A stretch of 64,000 nt of DNA, taken from Pseudolachnospira sp051055405 (GTDB taxonomy: Bacteria; Bacillota; Clostridia; Lachnospirales; Lachnospiraceae). The stretch lies in contig NZ_CP167068.1 in NCBI RefSeq assembly GCF_051055405.1, positions 496,001 through 560,000 on the forward strand, given 5' to 3'. The notes below the pieces were generated by a model. That model did no database searches. It was not told the origin of the DNA and worked only from the letters and a program-made list of their open reading frames with translations. Positions 43,863 to 52,362 of this stretch are shown here, piece by piece. Each line of letters opens with the position of its first letter. Position 1 is the first letter of the stretch. Both the position numbers and the translations under genes were made by a program.

Positions 43863-45338
43863 ATGAATATTCCCGAAATAAAACTGGGATTGATCGCCGT
43901 ATCCAGGGATTGTTTTCCAAAGGAATTGTCAAAAGCCAGGAGAAGCGCTGTGGCAAAGGCCTATGGAGCAGGCTTGTATGAATGCCCGGTCACGGTGGAA
44001 AGGGAAACGGATGCGCTGGCAGCCCTGGAAGATGTGAAGCGTGTTGGCTGCAACGCGCTGGTGGTGTTTTTAGGCAATTTTGGGCCGGAGACAGCAGAAA
44101 CTCTGATCGCCCAGAAATTTGACGGCCCGGTGATGTATGTGGCCGCGGCAGAAGGAGATGGAGATTTATTTGGCGGGCGCGGAGACGCTTACTGCGGCAT
44201 GCTGAATTGCTCTTATAATCTGGGGATGCGCAGAACCAAGGCATATATCCCATCCTACCCGGTCGGAACAGCAAAGGAGGCTGCCAAAATGATCCGGGAA
44301 TTTCTTCCCGTGGCCAGAGCCATCGTAGGCGTAAAGAAGTTGAAAATCATTACCTTTGGCCCGCGGCCCCAGGATTTTTTTGCCTGTAATGCACCCATTC
44401 AGGGATTGTATGAGCTGGGGGTAGAGGTGGAAGAAAATTCGGAGCTGGACCTGCTGATTGAATACCAAAAGCATGAAAAGGATGAACGGCTTCCCCAGAT
44501 CATGAAAGAGATGGCCGACGAAATGGGAGAGGGGAAGTACTACCCGGATTTGTGCCAGAAAATGGCCCAGCTTGAGCTGACCCTGCTTGATTGGGCGAAG
44601 GAACATAAAGGGGCCAGAGAGTACGTAGCCTTTGCCGATAAATGCTGGCCAGCCTTTCCGGAAACCTTTGGTTTTGAACCTTGTTATGTCAATTCCCGAC
44701 TGGCGGCGAAGGGGATTCCGGTAGCCTGCGAAGTGGATATTTACGGCGCCCTTTCGGAGTATATCGGTGCCTGCGTATCCGAGGATGCCGTAACCCTTTT
44801 GGACATCAATAATTCTGTTCCGGCTGCTCTTTATCAGGAAGATATCGCTGGAAAATGGGAATACGGGCTTACGGATCTTTTTATGGGCTTTCACTGCGGC
44901 AATACGCCCAGCTGCAAGATGTGCGGCGACCGGGCGATCAAATACCAGTTGATTCAACACCGGCTTTTGGAGCCGGCGGATTCGGAACCGGATTTTACCA
45001 GAGGAACTCTGGAGGGGGACATCGCCGCCTCCGATATCACCTTTTTCCGCTTGCAGTGCGACAGTGAAGGGATCTTGCGTTCCTATATCGCCCAGGGAGA
45101 GGTGCTGCCGGTTTCGACGCGCAGCTTTGGCGGCATTGGCATTTTTGCTATTCCGGAGATGGGCCGGTTTTACCGTCATGTTCTGATACAAAAGCGATAT
45201 CCCCACCACGGCGCGGTTGCCTTCGGACACTATGGCAAGGCTTTATACGAGGTGTTCCGGTATCTGGGAATTCGCGACATTGCCTATAATCAACCGAAAA
45301 ACCTTCCCTATGGGACGGAAAATCCGTGGGAGGTGTAA
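43863..45338 (+). CDS. L-fucose/L-arabinose isomerase-family protein
   Basis: This 491-residue protein is of the FucI/AraA superfamily, metal-dependent aldose-ketose isomerases. Recognisable are the N-terminal domain (GLIAVSRDCFP, VVFLGNFGPE), a central segment with CWPAFPETFGFEPCYVNSRL and EVDIYGALSEYIG, and a C-terminal barrel with TDLFMGFHCGNT and HHGAVAFGHYGKAL. The start at 43863 has GGGAGG just upstream; the longer frame overlaps the kinase. It probably turns an aldose into the ketose phosphorylated by the kinase; the sugar is not identifiable. Confidence 0.88.
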   Translation: MNIPEIKLGLIAVSRDCFPKELSKARRSAVAKAYGAGLYECPVTVERETDALAALEDVKRVGCNALVVFLGNFGPETAETLIAQKFDGPVMYVAAAEGDGDLFGGRGDAYCGMLNCSYNLGMRRTKAYIPSYPVGTAKEAAKMIREFLPVARAIVGVKKLKIITFGPRPQDFFACNAPIQGLYELGVEVEENSELDLLIEYQKHEKDERLPQIMKEMADEMGEGKYYPDLCQKMAQLELTLLDWAKEHKGAREYVAFADKCWPAFPETFGFEPCYVNSRLAAKGIPVACEVDIYGALSEYIGACVSEDAVTLLDINNSVPAALYQEDIAGKWEYGLTDLFMGFHCGNTPSCKMCGDRAIKYQLIQHRLLEPADSEPDFTRGTLEGDIAASDITFFRLQCDSEGILRSYIAQGEVLPVSTRSFGGIGIFAIPEMGRFYRHVLIQKRYPHHGAVAFGHYGKALYEVFRYLGIRDIAYNQPKNLPYGTENPWEV

Positions 45339-45341
45339 GGG

Positions 45342-46316
45342 ATGCGAGTGGGAATTTTAGGAGCAGGCAAAATCGCGGCGGTGATGGCGGATACATTGAA
45401 TCGGATGGAGGGGGCAGAGTGCGCGGCCATCGGAGCCAGGGACTGGAATCGGGCAAAGCAATTTGCCGGCCAATTTGGAATTCCAGCAGCCTACGGTTCC
45501 TATGAGGAGCTGGCAAGCGATCCGGCTTTGGATTTGATCTATATTGCGACTCCTCATTCTCATCATGGACAGCATATGAAGCTTTGTCTCAGTCACGGGA
45601 AAAATGTTTTGTGTGAAAAGGCATTTACGGCGACTGCTAAGGAGGCGGAAGAGGTCCTGACGCTGGCAAAGGAAAAAAGGCTGCTGGTGGCGGAGGCGAT
45701 ATGGACCAGATACATGCCTTCCCGGAGCCTGATTGGTGAAGTGATGGAGAGCGGTATTTTAGGAGAAATTACCTCATTGACGGCCAATTTGGGATATGCC
45801 ATCAGGGATGTGGAGCGTATGCGCGAGCCTGGGCTGGCAGGAGGCGCCCTGTTAGATCTTGGCGTTTATCCGATCAACTTTGCCCTCATGGCTTTTGGCA
45901 ATGAGATCGAGAACGTTGCCTCTACCGCTGCCTTTTTGGATACGGGGGTGGATGCTTCAGATAGCATTACCCTGACCTGGAAAGATGGCAGGATGGCGGT
46001 GCTGCATGCGAACATGTGCGCCCAGACGGACCGGAGAGGGATGATCTTCGGGGATAAGGCATATATGGAAGTTCAGAACATTAATAATTGTGAAGCAATT
46101 CGTATCTATGAACAGCCGAAGAAAGGGCAGACTGGCCATCGGCTGCTTCGGGAGATTTCGATTCCGAAACAAATAACCGGATACGAATACGAGATATTAG
46201 CCTGTAAGAAGGCGTTGCAGGAAGGCAAATTGGAATGTGAGGAAATGCCCCATGCGGAGACGCTCCGGGTGATGCGTCTGATGGACCAGATTCGGGAGTG
46301 CTGGAAAAAAGAATAA
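45342..46316 (+). CDS. Gfo/Idh/MocA-family oxidoreductase
   Basis: This 324-residue NAD(P)-dependent dehydrogenase has a Rossmann start VGILGAGKIAAVMA, IYIATPHSHHGQH, and CEKAFTATAKEA where CEKP is usual, then LDLGVYPINFALM. It resembles trans-1,2-dihydrobenzene-1,2-diol and 1,5-anhydrofructose dehydrogenase types as well as sugar dehydrogenases. Last of the operon, three bases after the isomerase. It may oxidise the free sugar or a side product. Confidence 0.9.
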   Translation: MRVGILGAGKIAAVMADTLNRMEGAECAAIGARDWNRAKQFAGQFGIPAAYGSYEELASDPALDLIYIATPHSHHGQHMKLCLSHGKNVLCEKAFTATAKEAEEVLTLAKEKRLLVAEAIWTRYMPSRSLIGEVMESGILGEITSLTANLGYAIRDVERMREPGLAGGALLDLGVYPINFALMAFGNEIENVASTAAFLDTGVDASDSITLTWKDGRMAVLHANMCAQTDRRGMIFGDKAYMEVQNINNCEAIRIYEQPKKGQTGHRLLREISIPKQITGYEYEILACKKALQEGKLECEEMPHAETLRVMRLMDQIRECWKKE

Positions 46317-46387
46317 CTGTCCAGTTTGGCAGGACGCGTTTACCGTGTGAGTATGCTTCTTGCACAAATAACCGTAATTTATGGAGA

Positions 46388-46435
46388 AGTCAATTAGTTT
46401 TGCGATTACAAACCGCAAAACTAATTGACTTTTTT
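46388..46435 (+). terminator. terminator of the catabolic operon
   Basis: AGTCAATTAGTTTTGCG and CGCAAAACTAATTGACT form a perfect 17-bp stem around a 9-base loop, followed by TTTTT. Ends the TRAP-to-oxidoreductase operon. Confidence 0.92.
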
Positions 46436-46454
46436 GCGAATTTTGTAGTATACT
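46425..46454 (+). promoter_or_regulatory. promoter of the DUF4143 ATPase, overlapping the terminator
   Basis: TTGACT (46425-46430, inside the terminator right arm), 18 bp, TATACT (46449-46454). The -10 box sits in a perfect 12-bp palindrome GTAGTATACTAC (46445-46456), a possible operator. Confidence 0.6.
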
Positions 46455-46478
46455 ACTTTATAGACGGAGGTGGTCAGC

Positions 46479-47690
46479 GTGATTTACAGACCGATGTATG
46501 TAGATAAAATAATGGCTTATGTGGATACTCCCTTTGTAAAAATACTCACAGGGGTGCGCCGTTGCGGAAAGTCTACAATATTGAAAATGATTATGGAGCA
46601 GCTGAAGCATGAGCGAAATATTCCGGCGGAACGTATCATAAGCTGTCGTTATGATTCCATGGAATATGAGGATATGACGGCAAAGCAGATGTACGCCCAG
46701 CTAAAGGAGCGGCTTTCATCCGCTGGAAAGACCTACTTGTTTCTTGATGAAGTTCAGGAAATCGAAGGCTGGGAAAAGGTTGTAAATTCGCTTTCGTCGG
46801 ATTTTGATGTTGACCTGTATATAACAGGTTCCAATTCTCGAATGATGTCCTCCGAAATATCAACATACCTTACCGGAAGATATGTTTCCTTCCGGATATT
46901 CACCCTGTCCTTTGGTGAATACCTGACGTTCAAGGCGAAGTATGCCGCTGTGGAAAATCCCAAAACAGAGCTTGCAGACTATGTTCGTTTAGGAGGTTTT
47001 CCGGCAACCCATTTGCAGGCGTATTCTCAGGATGAAATTTATACGATTGTCAGGGATATATACAATTCAACGATTTTTTCGGATATTGTAAAACGAAATC
47101 AGATCAGAAAAATCGACCAGTTAGAGCGTGTTGTAAAATATACCTTTCATAATGTGGGCAATACCTTTTCCGCGAAGTCGATTGCGGATTACCTGAAATC
47201 GGAGCATCGGTCCCTTGACAATGAGACGGTCTACAGCTATTTGGAAAAGCTAGAAAAAGCATATTTGCTCCACCGTTGCTCGCGGTATGATTTGCAGGGA
47301 AAGGAAATTCTGAAAACACAGGAAAAATTCTATCTTGCAGATGTTGCTTTGCGGTATAGCGTTCTCGGATATAACACAGACAGCGTGGCTTCCAGTCTGG
47401 AAAACATCGTGTATTTGGAGCTCTGCCGACGGGGGTATACCGTCAATGTGGGTAAAACCGGCGATGGTGAAATTGATTTTGTGGCAGTAAGACAAAATGA
47501 AAAAATTTATGTTCAGGTTACGCAAGAGATCCATTCGGAAAAGACAGAAAAGAGAGAGTATAACCGTTTGCTTGAAATACACGATAATTATCCCAAATAT
47601 ATTCTCACGACGGATGAATTTGCAGGAGGAAATTATGAGGGCATTAAAACAATGCACATAGCGGATTTCCTGCTCAGTTCGGAATATTAA
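46479..47690 (+). CDS. AAA ATPase with DUF4143 domain
   Basis: This 403-residue ATPase has GVRRCGKST (Walker A), YLFLDEVQEIEGWEK (Walker B), ITGSNSRMMSSEISTYLTGR and a C-terminal DUF4143 nuclease-like domain with EIDFVA. The family is widespread, often duplicated and mobile in gut Firmicutes, and function is unknown. The GTG at 46479 follows GGAGG at eight bases; an upstream in-frame GTG overlaps that site. It has its own promoter and no operon partner. Confidence 0.88.
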   Translation: MIYRPMYVDKIMAYVDTPFVKILTGVRRCGKSTILKMIMEQLKHERNIPAERIISCRYDSMEYEDMTAKQMYAQLKERLSSAGKTYLFLDEVQEIEGWEKVVNSLSSDFDVDLYITGSNSRMMSSEISTYLTGRYVSFRIFTLSFGEYLTFKAKYAAVENPKTELADYVRLGGFPATHLQAYSQDEIYTIVRDIYNSTIFSDIVKRNQIRKIDQLERVVKYTFHNVGNTFSAKSIADYLKSEHRSLDNETVYSYLEKLEKAYLLHRCSRYDLQGKEILKTQEKFYLADVALRYSVLGYNTDSVASSLENIVYLELCRRGYTVNVGKTGDGEIDFVAVRQNEKIYVQVTQEIHSEKTEKREYNRLLEIHDNYPKYILTTDEFAGGNYEGIKTMHIADFLLSSEY

Positions 47691-47712
47691 GACGTTGGAA
47701 AGCACAATAGTC

Positions 47713-49623
47713 TTATCCAATACCATAAAGTTTCATCTTCCGCCAAAGGGTAGACGGGTGCATTTCCAACATGGCGGCGGCGTCTTTACGTTTTCCATGG
47801 CATTGGGTTAAGGCCTGGCGGATTCGTTTTTCCTCTTCTGCGACTGTCCGCGAAGCGGAGGAGAGCTCTTTATCCTGAGAGAAAGCAAGGCGGAGCTCGG
47901 AGCGAATGAAGCCGGCGTCCAACTGCTGATTGGCGGCGATGACAATAATCCGTTCACAAAAATTTCTAAGTTGGCGGATGTTTCCGGGCCAAGAGTACTC
48001 GGTTAATACCGCGCAGGCTTCCTTCGTTATCGTTAAAAACTTTTTTTCTCTGCGGCAAAGCTGATCAAAATAGTAGTGGAAGATGGGGAGAATATCTTCC
48101 GTTCTTTGCCGCAGAGGTTCAATTTCCAGAGATAATACATTTAAACGGTAGTACAGGTCGGCTCGAAAACGGTTTTCATTTACCATTTGCAATAAGTTGC
48201 GGTTGGTAGCCGCAATGATTCGGATATCCACGCTGCGGACCGTATGATCGCCTACCCGCATCAGGCTCCTTTCAGCTAAAATACGAAGTAGTTGGGCCTG
48301 GGCTTCAAAACTAAGTTCTGAAATCTCATCTAAGAAAATCGTACCGTGATCCGCCAGCTCAAAGAGTCCCTTTTTGCCCGCACGGTTCGCTCCGGTAAAA
48401 GCCCCGGCGGCATAGCCAAACAGCTCGCTTTCCATAAGCGACGCAGGAATGGTAGAGCAATTGATCGCGACAAATGGACCTTCCCTGCGAAGGCTTTCAT
48501 TGTGGATGGATTGTGCAAACATTTCTTTTCCAGTTCCGGATTCCCCACAGATCAATACAGAAGAATTATAGCGGGAGAACTGCTTCGCATATTGCTTTGC
48601 TTTTTGGATAAACTCTGAACGTCCAATGATATCCTCAAAATGATAATGCGCGATATGTCCATGTCTTTCCGTATTTGGTAAAGCGGGATGATTTGCCTGT
48701 GGACTTAGCTCACTGAAATGGAAGATAAATTCGCGGCTGTTGGGAAAGTAGGAAGAACTGACGGCCAGCGGACGCCCTTCTAGGAGGAATGGATGCCCTA
48801 AGAGGTCCCGTTTGTCTTCCACCGCCTGCTGAAATTGATTTTGATCTTCACAGGGAATGGCCTCCCAAATTTTTTTCATAAAGAATTCATCCCGGTCTTG
48901 ATGAAAAAGCTGCTCCGCATAAGAATTCCAGAGTTGAATCTGTCCTTGCTCATCCAGGCAGAAAATGGCAGAATAGGATTGACGCATCATCATCTCTGTA
49001 CGGCTGTTTAATTTCTGTTGCTTTTCCCAGATCTGAATGATTTGTTGAATATGATTTAAGGTATGTCGGATTTCTTCGGCAGCCAAAGGGGTAAATGCCG
49101 CTCGATAAAAGGGAATCGGAAGCTGTTTCAGCGTTGCTTCCAAGGTGATGGGAGCGATAATAGCGTCACACTTTTCTGCACGGATGACTTCTTGAATTTT
49201 AGAAAGGGGAAGTCTTTGGCCGAAAATTTCATCCATGGACAATTGCATTTCAACAAGACGAACCTGGAAAATATCCTGGATCGCCTGCGTTTCCTGGGGG
49301 CTTAGTTCCCAACTGGGGCAGAGGAGCAAAGTTGGGTGAGGAATTTTTAGGTCGTGGGTGACTTCGTAAATTTTGCCCCAAAAGTTAGAAAGGGTAACAA
49401 TTTCGCTAACCAGGGAAATACGCAGTTGCTGAGTAGCCAGATAGTCATACTGAAAACCGGAGGCTACGATTAAAAAGCTGCCGTCCTGCTCTGCTTCACG
49501 GGCTAATTGCAGACAGTTTTCTCTGGTAGAATATCTTTTTTGGATTTCAAAAGAATAATTCTTTTCTTCCTCGGTGATGACATTCCGCTGCTCTTCTGTG
49601 GTATATAAATAGGTAATCTTCAT
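47713..49623 (-). CDS. sigma-54-dependent activator with PrpR-type sensor
   Basis: This 636-residue enhancer-binding protein has a PrpR-like sensor (about residues 1-185), a PAS domain (about 215-320), an AAA+ domain with Walker A GESGTGKE, the sigma-54 contact loop GAFTGA and Walker B GTIFLDEI, and a Fis-type helix-turn-helix at the end (GKRKDAAAMLEMHPSTLWRKM). The ATG at 49623 follows AAAGGAG. A perfect 12-4-12 dyad 20 bases upstream and a consensus sigma-54 promoter in front of the divergent carrier identify its target and suggest autoregulation. The inducer is unknown. Confidence 0.94.
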   Translation of the reverse strand: MKITYLYTTEEQRNVITEEEKNYSFEIQKRYSTRENCLQLAREAEQDGSFLIVASGFQYDYLATQQLRISLVSEIVTLSNFWGKIYEVTHDLKIPHPTLLLCPSWELSPQETQAIQDIFQVRLVEMQLSMDEIFGQRLPLSKIQEVIRAEKCDAIIAPITLEATLKQLPIPFYRAAFTPLAAEEIRHTLNHIQQIIQIWEKQQKLNSRTEMMMRQSYSAIFCLDEQGQIQLWNSYAEQLFHQDRDEFFMKKIWEAIPCEDQNQFQQAVEDKRDLLGHPFLLEGRPLAVSSSYFPNSREFIFHFSELSPQANHPALPNTERHGHIAHYHFEDIIGRSEFIQKAKQYAKQFSRYNSSVLICGESGTGKEMFAQSIHNESLRREGPFVAINCSTIPASLMESELFGYAAGAFTGANRAGKKGLFELADHGTIFLDEISELSFEAQAQLLRILAERSLMRVGDHTVRSVDIRIIAATNRNLLQMVNENRFRADLYYRLNVLSLEIEPLRQRTEDILPIFHYYFDQLCRREKKFLTITKEACAVLTEYSWPGNIRQLRNFCERIIVIAANQQLDAGFIRSELRLAFSQDKELSSASRTVAEEEKRIRQALTQCHGKRKDAAAMLEMHPSTLWRKMKLYGIG

Positions 49624-49642
49624 AGGGCGCTCCTTTGATTCG

Positions 49643-49670
49643 TTGCAAAATATTTTACAATATTTTGCAA
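49643..49670. promoter_or_regulatory. upstream activator site for the sigma-54 regulator
   Basis: TTGCAAAATATT-TTAC-AATATTTTGCAA, a perfect 12-4-12 dyad. Its centre is about 110 bases before the expected transcription start of the MFS gene, the normal enhancer distance, and 34 bases before the regulator start, where it could repress the regulator's own gene. Confidence 0.82.
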
Positions 49671-49741
49671 TAAAATGCAATGTTTTTAGGAAGCGTACCA
49701 AAAAAAGGATGTATAACCGCCGCAAAAGAGAGGAAATTTAG

Positions 49742-49758
49742 TTGGCACGTTTCTTGCT
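49742..49758 (+). promoter_or_regulatory. sigma-54 (-24/-12) promoter
   Basis: TTGGCACGTTTCTTGCT matches the TGGCAC-N5-TTGCW consensus at every position, with GG and GC separated by exactly 10 bases. Expected start near 49768. Confidence 0.93.
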
Positions 49759-49828
49759 ATATATAAAAGCAGAAACCAAGTCGGTCCGGAACGATAAGGT
49801 GAAAAAAATGATTGAGAAAGGAAAAGAA

Positions 49829-51052
49829 ATGACAAAGGTTGAAAAACTAAAAAAAGGTTTAATAGAACTTTTTACCAGAAATTTGATTTTAATCATTTTA
49901 GTCCGCTGCGGCGTCTCTATTACGGACCAAATGATTAATGGAGTCCAGGGGACCATCGGCGATAGTTTAGGCGTTTCCGCAGCGCTTTTGGGAATCCTTA
50001 CATCGGTATATTCCATTGTTAAGCTTGTAACCCGTGTACCGGCTGGAACAGCTACGGATCACAGTAAAAAAAGGAATGTAATTGTTTTTGGTATTTTAGT
50101 GAAAATTGCCGCTATGCTGTGCTATGGCCTTGCGGTGAATCCAGCCATGTTTGCGATTGCCCGTGTGCTTCAAGGCTTTAGCAGTACATTTTTAGGCGTG
50201 GTAATTCCGGCTATTTTTGGTATTACATTAAAAAAAGAGAGCATGGGATTTGCTTTTGCGGTATATTCCGCGATGGAAGTTCTCTGCCAGAACTTAGGGC
50301 GCCCGATCGGCTTAAGCATCTACAACAGCTTGGGACAAAGCGCCTTAGGAATTGCCATTTCCGTTGCGCTTTTGGCTCTATTGGGTCTTGCTATGTTGAT
50401 GGATTATCGTAAAATTGAAGATGAGCTTGCCGCTGTCAGGGCAAGTAAACCGGACAAAAAGAAGTCGATCTTCGACGGATTTATGCCAAAGGCATTGCCG
50501 ATCTGTATTCCAATTGCGATCCCGATGATCGTGTGGGCGGCGGATGGGATTTATTTCCCGAGCTATACGGACAGTTTGGGCATTAATCCGACTACGATGC
50601 TGTATATTGCCGGTTTGGTTGCAAGCGCGATGGCTTTTGTAACGCCTATTATGAGCAATATTATTGGAGCAAAATTAGCCAGCCTGATCTGTTATGGCTG
50701 CCGTGTGGTTGCCTGCTTTATTATCGGAATAGCGATGACCACATCTGTCATGACCGGCGGCGTGGTTCTCAACGCGGTGGGCGAGTGCTACGACGTTCCG
50801 TTGATGCTTTTGGCGATGCAGATTTTCCCGAAAACAGAATTTGGCGCATTTTATGCGACGCTCTATCTATGCATGGATGTTTCCAATATTATTGCGGGCC
50901 TGGTAGCCGCGCCATTAGCCAGCTTCAGCTACAGCGTGATGTATTATGTGTTGGGCGGGATCATGGTCGTCGGCATGGTGATGATTGTCGGCGCGGTAAA
51001 TAAAGCTTCAAAAATGGTAAAGGAAAATAAGTCTGCGAACAGCGAGGCATAA
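49829..51052 (+). CDS. MFS transporter
   Basis: This 407-residue major facilitator protein has about 12 membrane helices. It has the loop TDHSKKRNVIVFG between helices 2 and 3 and the helix 4 region ARVLQGFSSTFLGVVIPAIFG. Its start must lie beyond the sigma-54 promoter; ATG 49829 has AAAGGA upstream, and 49808 after AAGGTG is an alternative. It is the first gene of a sigma-54-controlled unit with the SLC13-like carrier and CocE hydrolase. Substrate unknown, probably the hydrolase product or precursor. Confidence 0.85.
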   Translation: MTKVEKLKKGLIELFTRNLILIILVRCGVSITDQMINGVQGTIGDSLGVSAALLGILTSVYSIVKLVTRVPAGTATDHSKKRNVIVFGILVKIAAMLCYGLAVNPAMFAIARVLQGFSSTFLGVVIPAIFGITLKKESMGFAFAVYSAMEVLCQNLGRPIGLSIYNSLGQSALGIAISVALLALLGLAMLMDYRKIEDELAAVRASKPDKKKSIFDGFMPKALPICIPIAIPMIVWAADGIYFPSYTDSLGINPTTMLYIAGLVASAMAFVTPIMSNIIGAKLASLICYGCRVVACFIIGIAMTTSVMTGGVVLNAVGECYDVPLMLLAMQIFPKTEFGAFYATLYLCMDVSNIIAGLVAAPLASFSYSVMYYVLGGIMVVGMVMIVGAVNKASKMVKENKSANSEA

Positions 51053-51058
51053 AAAATC

Positions 51059-52339
51059 ATGGAAGATACGGTGATTGTACTGCTGGTCATTTTATTTATT
51101 GTAATCGGTTTTATCTGGAATCGTTGGCCCATGTGGCTGACGGCTATGGTGGGGCTGATGGCGTTGGTTTTGACAGGGATTTTATCCCTGTCAGACGCCT
51201 TCGCGGGATTCGTCGATCCAGCAGTGATTCTGACGGCGGCAATTTATGTGTTGACAGAAGGTTTTTTGAAAACAAGCGTGCTTAGTAAAATCAGTCGTTT
51301 TATACCAAAAGGAAGGTCCAATGAACGCTGTTTGCTTTTGCTGTTTCTTTTGATTACGATTGTATTTAGCCAATTTATGGGATCAGTCGCTATTATTTGC
51401 ATTTTGTATCCAATTTTGTTGCTTTTGGAAAAGGAGGCTGGCCTGCCAACCTGCCGTTTCATTTATCCGATTATTCTGATCAGTCACGTATGGGGAGCTA
51501 TCACTCCTTTTGGTTATGGTGCGTCCACACCATATCTGTTTAACGCAATATTGGAGCAATTCGGCGCCGAACCGAGCTTCCAGCTGTGGGATTGGTTCAT
51601 CGGGACGATTCCCATGGCATGTATCACGTTGATTTTTCTATGCACATGCGGTTTTCGGTTTCTGCCGAAAGCTGCGGTAAAGTCGGTGGATGAATCTGGG
51701 TTAAAGGAAATCCGTTTAACAGAAAGTGAGTTGAGCCGAGGCAAAGAAATGGCGGCCTATCTCATTTTTCTTGGAACAATTTTTATGATGATTGTAGGCT
51801 CCTTTGTGGGGCTCAATGTCTGTGTGGTTGCTGTTGTAGGCGCTCTTTGTATGGTTGGAACTGGGATATTAAAAAGTGAGGAGGCCTTTCAAGCCATCTG
51901 CTGGCCCATCGTTTTTATGATAGCGGCTATTTTACCTTTGGCCGGAGCCATGAGCCAGACGGGAGCCGGCGACGCGATTGCCCATTGGATTCAGCTGGCC
52001 ATGGGCAGCACCAGAAACCCCTATGTTGTCCAGGCGGTCTTCTTTTTTCTGCCGGCTATTATGACGCAGCTGATGTCGAATGTGGCAACTGATCGTATTA
52101 TCGAACCCATGGCGATTGTAACGGCAATATCGATGGATATCAGCCCGCTGCCGGTCTTGATTGCCTCTGCTTTTGGCGCGGGGCTTTCTATGCTGACACC
52201 GTTGTCTTCGCCGGGAATGGCGCTGGGATATGCGTTGGGAGGATATGATTTGAAAAGCTTTTTCCGTGCGGGAATTGGACCTTTCTTATGCTGCGCGCTT
52301 TGCGCTATTTTTCTGGTGCCAATGATATATCCCTTTTAA
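51059..52339 (+). CDS. SLC13/ArsB-CitM-like anion permease
   Basis: This 426-residue membrane protein of the ion transporter (SLC13/DASS or ArsB-like) superfamily has about 11 helices, with GFVDPAVILTAAIYVLTEG, an IVFSQFMGSVAIICILYP repeat segment and the second half repeat QLMSNVATDRIIEPMA. These proteins carry di- or tricarboxylates, sulfate or similar anions. It begins six bases after the MFS stop, so both carriers are co-expressed under sigma-54. Confidence 0.82.
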   Translation: MEDTVIVLLVILFIVIGFIWNRWPMWLTAMVGLMALVLTGILSLSDAFAGFVDPAVILTAAIYVLTEGFLKTSVLSKISRFIPKGRSNERCLLLLFLLITIVFSQFMGSVAIICILYPILLLLEKEAGLPTCRFIYPIILISHVWGAITPFGYGASTPYLFNAILEQFGAEPSFQLWDWFIGTIPMACITLIFLCTCGFRFLPKAAVKSVDESGLKEIRLTESELSRGKEMAAYLIFLGTIFMMIVGSFVGLNVCVVAVVGALCMVGTGILKSEEAFQAICWPIVFMIAAILPLAGAMSQTGAGDAIAHWIQLAMGSTRNPYVVQAVFFFLPAIMTQLMSNVATDRIIEPMAIVTAISMDISPLPVLIASAFGAGLSMLTPLSSPGMALGYALGGYDLKSFFRAGIGPFLCCALCAIFLVPMIYPF

Positions 52340-52362
52340 GTATTGAGGAAAGGATTTTTGAA

